Shown here: positions 6,849 through 13,509 of the stretch, one piece after another
Position numbering within the stretch: the first letter of the stretch is position 1
Layout: every line of letters begins with the position of its first letter
Assembly: GCA_050743385.1 (NCBI GenBank)
Contig: JBOGFJ010000246.1
Location: 1-16,816, forward strand
DNA from: JACDBD01 sp050743385
GTDB lineage: Bacteria; Actinomycetota; Acidimicrobiia; IMCC26256; JACDBD01
Length of the DNA stretch: 16,816 nt
Direction: 5' to 3'
Notes under the pieces: model-generated
Database searches by the model: none
The model's input: only the letters and a program-made list of their open reading frames with translations
Told to the model about the DNA's origin: nothing
Translations under genes and position numbers: made by a program

Positions 6849-8381
6849 CTACGGCAGGATCCCGTGCGGGCGGCGGGGCTCGGCCGGCGCGGTGTCGCGC
6901 CGTGTCGTGAGGCGGAGGGCATCGAGCAGAGCGTTGCGCAGCTGACGCGGGTCGATCACGTCGTCGTAGCTCATCGTGTCGGCGGCCGAGTAGGCGCCGC
7001 CCAGCTCGGCGTGGGCGAGGAGTTGGCGCGTGTCGGCCTCGATCCGGGCGGCGTCGGCGCCGCTCTCGGCCGGCATGGCACCCAGCCGGGCGCCGGGAAA
7101 CGCCAGCGTGGTCGTCTGGCGGTCGAACGGGTTCATCGCCATCAGCGAGCTGCCGAACCCGTAGGCCTTGCGCAGCGTGACGTGCAGTTTGGGCGACCGC
7201 AGCCGGGCCTGGGCCGCGAACATGCGGGCGGCGTGCCGGAGGATCCCGCTGCGCTCGGCGGCCGTACCCGCGAGCACTCCGGGGTTGTCGGCGAGGAACA
7301 CGACCGGCAGGTGGAAGGCGTCGGCGACGTCGATGAACCGGGCGGCCTTGTCGGCGGCGTCGGCGTCGATCGCGCCCGCCTTGACCGACGGCTGGTTGGC
7401 CACCACCGCGATGGTCTCGCCGCCGAGGCGCGCCAGCGCGGTGACGACGGCGCGTCCGAACCCGGGCTGGATCTCGAGCACGGTGGTCGCGTCGCAGAGG
7501 GCGTCGATCACCCGGATCACGTCGTAGGGGCGGCGCGCATCGGCCGGCACGAGCTCGAGGATCGCGTCGAGCGTCCGGTGGTCGGTGTCCGTGTCGGTGT
7601 CGCGGCCGGGATCGCGCGGTGGCCGCTCCCAGGCGTTCGACGGGAAGTAGGAGAGATAGTGGCGGCACAGCGCGAGCGCCGCCCGGTCGTCGGGCACGGT
7701 GTTGTGGGCTACGCCGCTGAGCACGGTGTGCACGGCGGTGCCGCCGAGCGCCTCCTTGTCGACGTCCTCACCGGTCGCCGCCTTCACCAGCGGCGGGCCG
7801 GCCGAGAAGATCGCCGCGCCCTCGACCATCACGACGAAGTCGAGTAGCGGCGCGGTGAGCGCGCCGTGCCCGGCCGACGCGCCCATGACGACGGCGATCG
7901 TGGGGACCAAGCCCGACAGCGCCGCCAAGGCCTGGAGGTCGTTGGGACCGCGGCTCCGGCGCTCGAACGCGTTCTGCGCCCGTTCCCCCGCGCCCTCGAG
8001 CAGCATCACGAGCGGCACCCGTTCCTGTGCCGCGAGTTGGGCGAGACGCTGGCGCTTCGACGAGTTGCCGAGGCCGATCGAGCCGCCCATCACGGTGAAG
8101 TCCTCCGCGCCCACGAGCACGGGCCGCCCGTCGATCAGTCCGTGGCCGGCGATCAGCCCGTCGGCGGGCGCCGGGGGCGTCGCGCCCCGCTGCACCGACC
8201 CGACGAGCGCGCCGAGCTCCACAAACGTCCCCGGGTCGACCAGCTCCGCGACCCGAGCGCGCGCATCCAGCCGGCCGACCGTCCGGTGCCGCTCGAGTCG
8301 CTCGTCGCCACCCATCGCCTCGGCCGCGGCACGGCGCGCCTCGAGATCCTCGAGCAGCGGCTTCCAGTCGGTGTCACCCAC
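6849..8381 (-). CDS. Acyl-CoA carboxylase carboxyltransferase (beta) subunit-like protein
   Basis: 510 residues with the two-domain crotonase-like fold of PccB/AccD carboxyltransferases. The N domain has FTVMGGSIGLGNSSKRQRLA (95-114) and oxyanion region GASAGHGALTAP (167-178). The C domain has ANQPSVKAGAID (328-339), AADKAARFIDVADAF and LADNPGVLAGT. Such subunits transfer carboxyl from carboxybiotin to an acyl-CoA. The usual DSGGARIQEG segment is replaced by LEGAGERAQNA (128-138), so substrate handling differs from textbook PccB. A hydrophilic linker (about 253-270) has repeated Asp-Thr. No biotin carboxylase or biotin carrier is in the window, so that partner must be encoded elsewhere if this is a carboxylase. 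The start GTG 8381 follows a very strong GGGGGAGAGGG (complement of 8385-8395), which also forms the tail of the inverted-repeat element. Confidence 0.88.
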   Translation of the reverse strand: MGDTDWKPLLEDLEARRAAAEAMGGDERLERHRTVGRLDARARVAELVDPGTFVELGALVGSVQRGATPPAPADGLIAGHGLIDGRPVLVGAEDFTVMGGSIGLGNSSKRQRLAQLAAQERVPLVMLLEGAGERAQNAFERRSRGPNDLQALAALSGLVPTIAVVMGASAGHGALTAPLLDFVVMVEGAAIFSAGPPLVKAATGEDVDKEALGGTAVHTVLSGVAHNTVPDDRAALALCRHYLSYFPSNAWERPPRDPGRDTDTDTDHRTLDAILELVPADARRPYDVIRVIDALCDATTVLEIQPGFGRAVVTALARLGGETIAVVANQPSVKAGAIDADAADKAARFIDVADAFHLPVVFLADNPGVLAGTAAERSGILRHAARMFAAQARLRSPKLHVTLRKAYGFGSSLMAMNPFDRQTTTLAFPGARLGAMPAESGADAARIEADTRQLLAHAELGGAYSAADTMSYDDVIDPRQLRNALLDALRLTTRRDTAPAEPRRPHGILP

Positions 8382-8396
8382 GCGCCCTCTCCCCCG

Positions 8397-8443
8397 TTTT
8401 GGCGTCGCCTACGTACAACTATTGTCGGTTAACGACGCCAGAA
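8397..8443. repeat. Inverted-repeat element, copy A (operon-internal)
   Basis: TTTTGGCGTCG (8397-8407) and CGACGCCAGAA (8433-8443) are 11-nt inverted arms with one mismatch, separated by exactly 25 nt. The second arm overlaps the last codons of the acyl-CoA dehydrogenase beta gene (FWRR-stop). The first arm lies in the 47-nt gap just before the carboxyltransferase Shine-Dalgarno. The same arms, same spacer length and a similar tail (GGAGAGGGxGCGT on the minus strand) recur at 13437-13483. On the minus-strand transcript it could fold as a hairpin directly upstream of the ribosome site; as DNA it could be an operator. No T-run follows, so it is not an intrinsic terminator. Confidence 0.6.
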
Positions 8444-9367
8444 CGTTGACGCGACCGTGTCGGCGTGCTGTCCGGACGTGCCGAACACGGTGCCGAGGGC
8501 CCAGGCGCGCTTGAGATAGAGGTGCACGTCGACCTCCCAGGTGAAGCCCATCCCCCCGTGGACCTGCGTGGCCGCGAGCCCGTTGGCGACGGCGGCCTCG
8601 CCGGCCAGCAGCTTCGCGCCCGCGACCGCCCGCGTGGCATCGCCGACGCCGGGATCGTCGAGCGTGCAGGCAGCGGCGTGGACGGCGGCGCGGGCGAGCT
8701 CCGTGCGCACGGCCATGTCGGCGAGGATGTGCTTCACGGCCTGGAACGAACCGATCGGTCGGTCGAACTGGCGCCGCTCGTGCGCGTACGCGACCGAGAG
8801 GTCGGTGCAACCCCGCGCGAGGCCCACGACGAAGGCGGCGGTCGCGACCGCGCCGTCCCGGCGCCACGCGTCCGCCAGCTCCCGACCGCCGAGCTGCTCG
8901 CCGCCGTCGGGAAGTCGTTCGATGCGGTGCACGGGCGTGAGCGGGTCGAGGGGCCGATCGGCCGGCACGCCCTCGCCCAACGCGCTCGCCGCGACCACCC
9001 GTACGCCGTCGCTGCCGACGACCGCGAGGGCATCGAGCGCGTCGCGATGCTCGACGAAGATCGGCCCGTCACCGTCACCGAGCTCACGCTCGCTCCCGCC
9101 GACGACACCGTCGACCAAGCCGTGCGCGAGGTACCCCCAGACGACCGGGCCGGGAACGAGCGCCCGGCCGAGCTCTTCGAACACGACCACGGCGTCGGCC
9201 CGGCCGAACCCGTCCGACCGCAGCGACAGCACCCCGGCGTCACCGAGCTCGCGCCACACCGCTCCGTCGAAGCCGTCGCGCACCCGTTTCGGCGGGAAGC
9301 GACCGTCGCACAGGCTGCGGATGCCGTCGCGCAGCGCCTCCTGGTCGGGCGACAGGTCGAAGTTCAC
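8429..9367 (-). CDS. Acyl-CoA dehydrogenase, beta (short, non-catalytic type) subunit
   Basis: 312 residues, shorter than the ~380 of ordinary acyl-CoA dehydrogenases. The start MNFDLSPDQEALRDGIRSL and the end GGMGFTWEVDVHLYLKRA (271-288) are typical of the small subunit of two-subunit FadE enzymes such as mycobacterial ChsE4-ChsE5 (FadE26-FadE27). The middle beta domain is reduced, and a catalytic glutamate is not evident at the usual position. It probably forms an alpha2beta2 FAD enzyme with the gene directly upstream, adding a 2,3 double bond to a bulky acyl-CoA. Its GTG start overlaps the upstream stop by 4 nt (GTGA, 9364-9367), indicating translational coupling. The last four codons overlap an arm of inverted repeat A. 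The chain ends FWRR-TAA. Confidence 0.9.
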   Translation of the reverse strand: MNFDLSPDQEALRDGIRSLCDGRFPPKRVRDGFDGAVWRELGDAGVLSLRSDGFGRADAVVVFEELGRALVPGPVVWGYLAHGLVDGVVGGSERELGDGDGPIFVEHRDALDALAVVGSDGVRVVAASALGEGVPADRPLDPLTPVHRIERLPDGGEQLGGRELADAWRRDGAVATAAFVVGLARGCTDLSVAYAHERRQFDRPIGSFQAVKHILADMAVRTELARAAVHAAACTLDDPGVGDATRAVAGAKLLAGEAAVANGLAATQVHGGMGFTWEVDVHLYLKRAWALGTVFGTSGQHADTVASTFWRR

Positions 9368-10518
9368 GCCGGTCTCGGCTCTCTCGGCAGACCCAGCAGC
9401 CGCTCTCCGATGATGTTGCGCTGGATCTGCGACGTGCCCGCGGCGATCGTGAGCGCGAGCGTGCGCAATCGCTCCTCCACGAGCCGCCCGCTCTCCGGTG
9501 CGTCGAGGTCGAGACCGGTCCGGCCGAGCACGCGCAGCGACAGCTCACCGAAGCGCTGGCGCCACTCGGAGTACGCCAGCTTCATCATGAGGGCACCGGG
9601 CCCGGCGTCGCCGTTCCGCTCCACACGTGTCACGTTGCGCTTCGCCAGCGCGAACAGCGCGTCGAGCTCCGCCGCGAGACGTCCGAGCTCACGCCGCTGA
9701 TGCGAGTCGTCGACCAGGACGGCGAGGTCGCCGACGAGCGTCATCGAGTCGACGAGCTCGCCGGTGAACGCAGTGCCGCGCTCGAACGCGAACGTCACCT
9801 GCGTGATCCGCCAGCCGTCGTTCTCGGCCCCGACCCGGTTGGCAACGGGAACCCTCACCTCGTCGAGGAACACCTCACTGAACTCCGACGAGCCCAGCAC
9901 GGTCTCGATCGGGCGCACCTCGATGCCGGGGAGATCCATCGGCAGGATCAGCCAGCTGATGCCGCGGTGCTTGGGCGCGTCCGGATCGGTGCGCACCAAC
10001 AACTCGCCGTAGTCGCCGACGTGGGCGAACGAGCACCAGATCTTCTGGCCGCTCACCACGTAATGGTCGCCGTCGTGCACGGCTCGGGTGCGCAGCGCCG
10101 CCAGGTCGGAGCCGGCCGCCGGCTCCGAGAACCCCTGGCACCACACCTCGTCGCCCCGCAGGATCGCGGGGAGATGGCGCGCCTTCTGCTCGTCGGTCGC
10201 CTCCGCCATCAGGGTGGGACCGGCGTGGAGCAGCCCGACGAAGTTCACCCCCACGTCGGGCGCCCGCGCCGCGGTCGACTCCTCCAGGAACACGAGCTGC
10301 TCCGACGGCGACGCGTCGCGGCCGCCGTACTCGTGCGGCCACGACAGGCCGGCGTAGCCGGCGTCGAAGAGGCGTCGCTGCCAGTCGGTGTCGAAGCGAC
10401 GCCGGCCGGCCCAGTCGTCACGCCGGGGCAGCGAAGGCAGGGCGGGCAGCACGCCCGCGAGCCACTCGCGCAGATCGGCGCGGAAGCCGGCGTCGGATTC
10501 GGAGTCGCGCAGGTTCAC
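9364..10518 (-). CDS. Acyl-CoA dehydrogenase, alpha (catalytic) subunit
   Basis: 384 residues with all three acyl-CoA dehydrogenase domains. The N-terminal helices include GYAGLSWPHEYGGRDASPSE (54-73). The flavin/acyl signature is GFSEPAAGSDLA (129-140) and QKIWCSFAHVGDY (158-170). The C-terminal FAD-binding segment is GTSQIQRNIIGERLLGLPRE (361-380). At the medium-chain-type catalytic position, just before GTSQIQR, the residue is Ala360. FAFERG contains Glu246, which sits where FadE26/ChsE4-like subunits have their base, so activity is expected with the beta partner encoded next. The GTG start at 10518 follows the amidohydrolase TAA with no gap at all, and the downstream gene overlaps by 4 nt. 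Substrate is unknown; the subfamily often handles steroid side-chain or other bulky acyl-CoAs. Confidence 0.92.
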   Translation of the reverse strand: MNLRDSESDAGFRADLREWLAGVLPALPSLPRRDDWAGRRRFDTDWQRRLFDAGYAGLSWPHEYGGRDASPSEQLVFLEESTAARAPDVGVNFVGLLHAGPTLMAEATDEQKARHLPAILRGDEVWCQGFSEPAAGSDLAALRTRAVHDGDHYVVSGQKIWCSFAHVGDYGELLVRTDPDAPKHRGISWLILPMDLPGIEVRPIETVLGSSEFSEVFLDEVRVPVANRVGAENDGWRITQVTFAFERGTAFTGELVDSMTLVGDLAVLVDDSHQRRELGRLAAELDALFALAKRNVTRVERNGDAGPGALMMKLAYSEWRQRFGELSLRVLGRTGLDLDAPESGRLVEERLRTLALTIAAGTSQIQRNIIGERLLGLPREPRPA

Positions 10519-11712
10519 TTACGCGAGGTCGAGCTCGAGCATGCGGATGGCGTTCCCGCGGATGAGCTTGTGCACGACGTCGTCGGGGAGGCCCGCCATG
10601 AGCTCCTCCGCCACCTGCTTCGTGTCGGGCCACGTCGAGTCGGTGTGGGGATAGTCGGTCTCGAAGGTCGTGTTGTCGACGCCGACCTTGTCGAGCGACT
10701 CGATGCCGTGACGGTCACGGAAGAAGCAGCCGTAGACCTGCCGGTAGTAGTAGGTGGACGGAGGCTCGGGCACGATGTCGCGCACACCGCCCCAGGCGCG
10801 GTGCTCCAACCACACGTCGTCGGCGCGCTCGAGGATGTACGGGATCCAACCGATCTGGCCCTCGGAGTACGCGAGCTCGAGGGTCGGGAACCGCACGAGC
10901 ACGCCCGAGAAGAGGAAATCGGACAGGCTGCTCATGGCGTTGCCGAAGCTGAGCGTCGCCGCGACCGCAGCGGGCGCGTCGGCCGACGTGGCGGGCATCC
11001 GCGAGGACGAGCCGATGTGCATGCACACGACGGTCCCGGTCTCGGCGCAGGCGGCGAAGAACGGGTCCCAGTCGCCGGAGTGGATGCTCGGCAGGCCGAG
11101 ATGCGGCGGGATCTCGCTGAAGCACACCGCCCGCACACCCCGCGCCGCGTTGTGGCGCACTTCCGTCGCGGCGGCGTCGGCGTCCCAGAGCGGGATCAGG
11201 CAGAGCGGGATGAGCCGGCCGTCGCTGTCGCCGCACCACTCCTGCACCATCCAGTCGTTGTACGCGCGCACACACGCCATCGCGAGCTCGCGGTCTTTCG
11301 CCTCCAGGAAGGTCTGGCCGCAAAAACGCGGGAACGTGGGGAACGAGAGCGACGCCTCGACCCAGTTCATCTCCATGTCGTCGATGCGCGCCTTGGGCTC
11401 GTAGCAGCCGGGGCGCATCTCGTCGTAGGTGATCGGCGACATCGTCATGTCGTCGCGGTCGAACCCGACGGCGGCGACGTGACGCTTGTGGATGTAGACG
11501 AGGTCCTCGTACACCCAGCAGTCGGCCGGGGGGCCGTCGGGGTCGAAGGTCTGCTCGTAGGAGCCGCCGCCGACGTGGCGCATGGTGCCGATGCCGCGCC
11601 GCTCGACCCGAGGGCCGCGCTCGCGGAAGCGTTCCGGCAGCCACGTCTCCCACACGTGCGCGGGCTCGACCACGTGGTCGTCGACGCTCACGATCTTGGG
11701 GATCTCGGGCAT
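10519..11712 (-). CDS. Amidohydrolase family 2 metal-dependent hydrolase
   Basis: 397 residues. The N-terminal metal motif is VDDHVVEP (10-17), where the usual HxH is replaced by a D-D-H arrangement. Other candidate ligands are His232 in VVCMHIGSSS and Asp353 in FETDYPHTDSTW (350-361). This pattern fits the PF04909 TIM-barrel group that includes ACMSD-like decarboxylases and many actinobacterial hydrolases next to acyl-CoA dehydrogenases. The reaction (C-N hydrolysis, C-C cleavage or decarboxylation) cannot be told from the sequence. It is the first gene of the five-gene unit, with GGGAG about 7 nt before ATG 11712, and a promoter and palindromic operator in the 85-bp upstream gap. The partial gene at 1-121 is a relative. 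The stop is immediately followed by the next gene's GTG. Confidence 0.9.
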   Translation of the reverse strand: MPEIPKIVSVDDHVVEPAHVWETWLPERFRERGPRVERRGIGTMRHVGGGSYEQTFDPDGPPADCWVYEDLVYIHKRHVAAVGFDRDDMTMSPITYDEMRPGCYEPKARIDDMEMNWVEASLSFPTFPRFCGQTFLEAKDRELAMACVRAYNDWMVQEWCGDSDGRLIPLCLIPLWDADAAATEVRHNAARGVRAVCFSEIPPHLGLPSIHSGDWDPFFAACAETGTVVCMHIGSSSRMPATSADAPAAVAATLSFGNAMSSLSDFLFSGVLVRFPTLELAYSEGQIGWIPYILERADDVWLEHRAWGGVRDIVPEPPSTYYYRQVYGCFFRDRHGIESLDKVGVDNTTFETDYPHTDSTWPDTKQVAEELMAGLPDDVVHKLIRGNAIRMLELDLA

Positions 11713-11755
11713 CCGATGACTCCCGTCCGGTGCAATCGTCCGGCGAGGTGGTCGA

Positions 11756-11774
11756 ATCTGACGGGGCGTCAGAT
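11756..11774. promoter_or_regulatory. Palindromic operator upstream of the five-gene catabolic unit
   Basis: ATCTGACGGGGCGTCAGAT has perfect 8-bp inverted arms (ATCTGACG / CGTCAGAT) around a 3-nt centre. It starts right at the downstream edge of the candidate -10 on the minus strand and would cover the transcription start, about 44 nt before the ATG at 11712. Size and symmetry are typical of TetR-family operators; no regulator gene is in the window. A looser relative overlaps the acyl-CoA ligase start at 3277-3294. Confidence 0.7.
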
Positions 11775-11801
11775 CTTACTGCCGGCAGGCGCGGGTGTCA
11801 G
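11773..11801 (-). promoter_or_regulatory. Sigma-70-like promoter of the amidohydrolase operon
   Basis: On the minus strand, CTGACA (complement of 11796-11801, five of six with TTGACA) is separated by exactly 17 nt from TAAGAT (complement of 11773-11778, four of six with TATAAT). The predicted start of transcription is near 11766, inside the palindrome 11756-11774. The -35 overlaps the stop codon of the upstream alpha/beta hydrolase gene. This is the best-formed promoter in the window. Confidence 0.6.
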
Positions 11802-13300
11802 CAGCGCGTCCCGGGCGCCGGGACGTCGAGGTCGACGAGGTAGTCGTCGATGATCTCGGTCGCGCACTCGCTCGAGAGATAGGCGGTGTGCTGCTCGCCG
11901 TCGACCGCCAGCAGGACCCCGGAGTCGAGCACGCCCGCCAACGACTCCGCCCACTGGAACGGGGTCGCGGGATCGCCGGTCGTCCCGACCACGAGGATCG
12001 GCGGGGTGCCGGGGGCGTCGAGCGGGTTCGGGCTCGGCGCGGGGTCGGCGGGCCAGAGCGCGCACATCAGCGCGGAGTAGAGGAACGACACGCCGAAGCG
12101 GGGCGCGGCCGAGCGGAACTGCTCCTCGAGCGCGGGCAATTCGTCGGGTTCGCCGATCGGCGCGCCGTCGACGCAGCCGATGGCCCAGAACGGCTGGAGG
12201 ATGCTGCCCTCGTGGGTTCCGTCGGCGCGCCGGTCGGTGTAGCTGTCGGAGAGCCGGAACATCAGGCTCGGGTCGCCGTCGGCGAGAGCCGCGAGTGCGT
12301 CGGCGAGCTCCGACCAGCCGATCTCACCGGCGTAGAGCGGCTCGGCAACACCGAGCTCGAACTCGTTGGGGCTGAGCGTGCGCCCATCGGCCGCGGGAGG
12401 GTCGCTCTCGATCATGGCGTGGAGCGCGTCGTAGGCCGCGGCCGGGTCGCCGTCGCTGTAGAAGGCGCAGCTGCGGTCGCTCGCGCAGAAGTCGAAGAAT
12501 GCGTTGAGCGAGCGCTCGAACCCGGCAGCCTGTTCGAGGTTGGTCTCGAGCGCATCGAGATCGGGATCGACCGCGCCGTCGAGCGCCAGTGCCCGCACCT
12601 TGTCGGGGAAGAAGTCTGCGTAGAGAGCGCCGAGGTACGTGCCGTACGAGAAGCCGAGATAGGTGAGCTTCTCGTCACCCACGGCCACGCGAATGCGCTC
12701 CATGTCGCGCACGGTGTCCTGGCTCGAGATGTGCGGGAGCACGTCGCCGTGGCGCGCCTCGCATTTCGCGGTGTAGTCCGCGATCGCGCCCTCGAGTGCA
12801 TCTCGCTCCTCGGGCGAGTCGGGCGAATAGTCGCGACTCAGCACCCCGTCGAGGCTGTCGACGCATTCGACCGGCACGGTCTCACCGGCACCCCGGGGAT
12901 CGAAGCCGACGATGTCGAAGTGCTCCCGCAGGTCGGAGAAGAGGAACCCGTTGTCGGCAACGAGCTCGACACCCGATGCGCCCGGACCGCCCGGATTCAC
13001 GAGGAGCGAGCCGATCCGCTCGTCGGGATCGGTGGCGGGCAGCCGGACGAGTGCGACTTCGATGGTCTGGCCGTCGGGGACGTCGTAGTCGAGCGGGACC
13101 GTGAGGTCGGCGCACTCACCACCGGGGCAGTCGCGCCACTGCAGCGACCCGTCGGCGGGCCCGGGCGGCTCGGTGGTGCTCGTGGTCGTCGCCTGCTGAC
13201 GCTGGCGTCGCTCACGCGCGAACTCCTCGTCGTCGGTGCACGCGGCGACGACGAGCGCCAGCGCGAGGGCGAGCGCGACCATGACGCGGGGGGAGCGCAC
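11798..13300 (-). CDS. Secreted lipoprotein alpha/beta hydrolase, TAP/S33 peptidase-like
   Basis: 500 residues. The signal is MRSPRVMVALALALALVVAAC with lipobox VAAC (Cys21), so the mature protein should be lipid-anchored outside the membrane. A Thr/Ser/Pro-rich linker follows (about 36-50). Hydrolase features are the oxyanion loop NPGGPGASG (102-110), nucleophile elbow GFSYGT with Ser218, acid Asp443 in GTTGDPATPFQWA, and His471 in GEQHTAY. Paired cysteines are frequent, as expected for an exported protein. This matches the Streptomyces tripeptidyl aminopeptidase/SlpD-E group (S33 with C-terminal TAP-like domain), which release short N-terminal peptides; substrate is not proven. GTG 13300 gives a normal signal peptide; a second in-frame ATG at 13282 would also leave one but loses the basic residues. 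It ends 85 bp before the amidohydrolase start. Confidence 0.9.
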   Translation of the reverse strand: MRSPRVMVALALALALVVAACTDDEEFARERRQRQQATTTSTTEPPGPADGSLQWRDCPGGECADLTVPLDYDVPDGQTIEVALVRLPATDPDERIGSLLVNPGGPGASGVELVADNGFLFSDLREHFDIVGFDPRGAGETVPVECVDSLDGVLSRDYSPDSPEERDALEGAIADYTAKCEARHGDVLPHISSQDTVRDMERIRVAVGDEKLTYLGFSYGTYLGALYADFFPDKVRALALDGAVDPDLDALETNLEQAAGFERSLNAFFDFCASDRSCAFYSDGDPAAAYDALHAMIESDPPAADGRTLSPNEFELGVAEPLYAGEIGWSELADALAALADGDPSLMFRLSDSYTDRRADGTHEGSILQPFWAIGCVDGAPIGEPDELPALEEQFRSAAPRFGVSFLYSALMCALWPADPAPSPNPLDAPGTPPILVVGTTGDPATPFQWAESLAGVLDSGVLLAVDGEQHTAYLSSECATEIIDDYLVDLDVPAPGTRC

Positions 13301-13306
13301 GCGCCG

Positions 13307-13312
13307 ATCCTA
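13307..13312 (-). promoter_or_regulatory. -10 hexamer, probable leaderless promoter of the secreted hydrolase
   Basis: The complement of 13307-13312 is TAGGAT, a good actinobacterial TAnnnT -10. It ends 6 nt before the GTG at 13300, which places the likely +1 on the start codon itself. No Shine-Dalgarno precedes that GTG, in agreement with a leaderless message. No -35 match was found. The rest of the 13301-13509 intergenic region holds the inverted repeat at 13437-13483 and the SDR ribosome site; nothing else is recognised. Confidence 0.45.
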
Positions 13313-13436
13313 CGGGCCGGGCCCGTCGCGCGAGCGTCGCGCCGCGCCGGCACCAGGGAGGCGAGCAACGCCCCACGTCGGCAGCGGTGCGCGCGACCGG
13401 CCCGCTCCCCACGGACAACTACGCTCCCTCTCCACA

Positions 13437-13483
13437 CTTTGGCGTCGCTGTACCCCCGATACGCGGGCGCAACGACGCCAAAG
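13437..13483. repeat. Inverted-repeat element, copy B (before the SDR/ligase cluster)
   Basis: CTTTGGCGTCG (13437-13447) and CGACGCCAAAG (13473-13483) are perfect 11-bp inverted arms with a 25-nt spacer. Allowing one mismatch, the arms extend inward to 14 nt. A small inner CCCG/CGGG pairing (13455-13458 with 13464-13467) could cap the hairpin. It lies 26 nt upstream of the SDR ATG in a 209-bp divergent gap. Arm sequence, spacing and flank (CCCTCTCC on the plus strand just left of the first arm) match copy A at 8397-8443, while the spacer itself differs. It could be an operator with two separated half-sites, an RNA hairpin in the SDR leader, or a small mobile repeat. Confidence 0.7.
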
Positions 13484-13509
13484 CGATCGATTGCAGACGG
13501 ACGGAGCGC

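Noticed and set aside
3269..6922. A 1217-codon open frame on the minus strand across the KimA-like and MFS genes
   Set aside because: Composition is Arg/His/Pro-rich with no domains; it is a shadow frame of GC-rich coding sequence on the other frames.
7590..7625. Short repetitive stretch (GTGTCCGTGTCGGTGTC) in the carboxyltransferase gene
   Set aside because: It encodes an Asp-Thr-rich linker between the two domains and is part of the open frame, not a separate repeat element.
8397..8443. Inverted repeat A as an intrinsic terminator
   Set aside because: No run of T follows the hairpin on either strand in the right place, and a strong ribosome site follows directly.
10371..10403. A further GGCGTCGCT / AGCGACGCC inverted repeat, like the arms of elements A and B
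   Set aside because: It has a 15-nt spacer, lacks the flanking sequence, and lies fully inside the dehydrogenase alpha gene where Arg-Arg and Asp codons produce such words by chance.
9700..11853. A 717-codon plus-strand open frame opposite the amidohydrolase and dehydrogenase
   Set aside because: It is rich in Arg, Val, Gly and His without motifs, and is antisense to intact enzymes.
13387..13509. In-frame N-terminal extension of the SDR (start at 13387)
   Set aside because: It runs through the inverted repeat, has no family similarity, and ATG 13510 has its own ribosome site and the normal SDR beginning.
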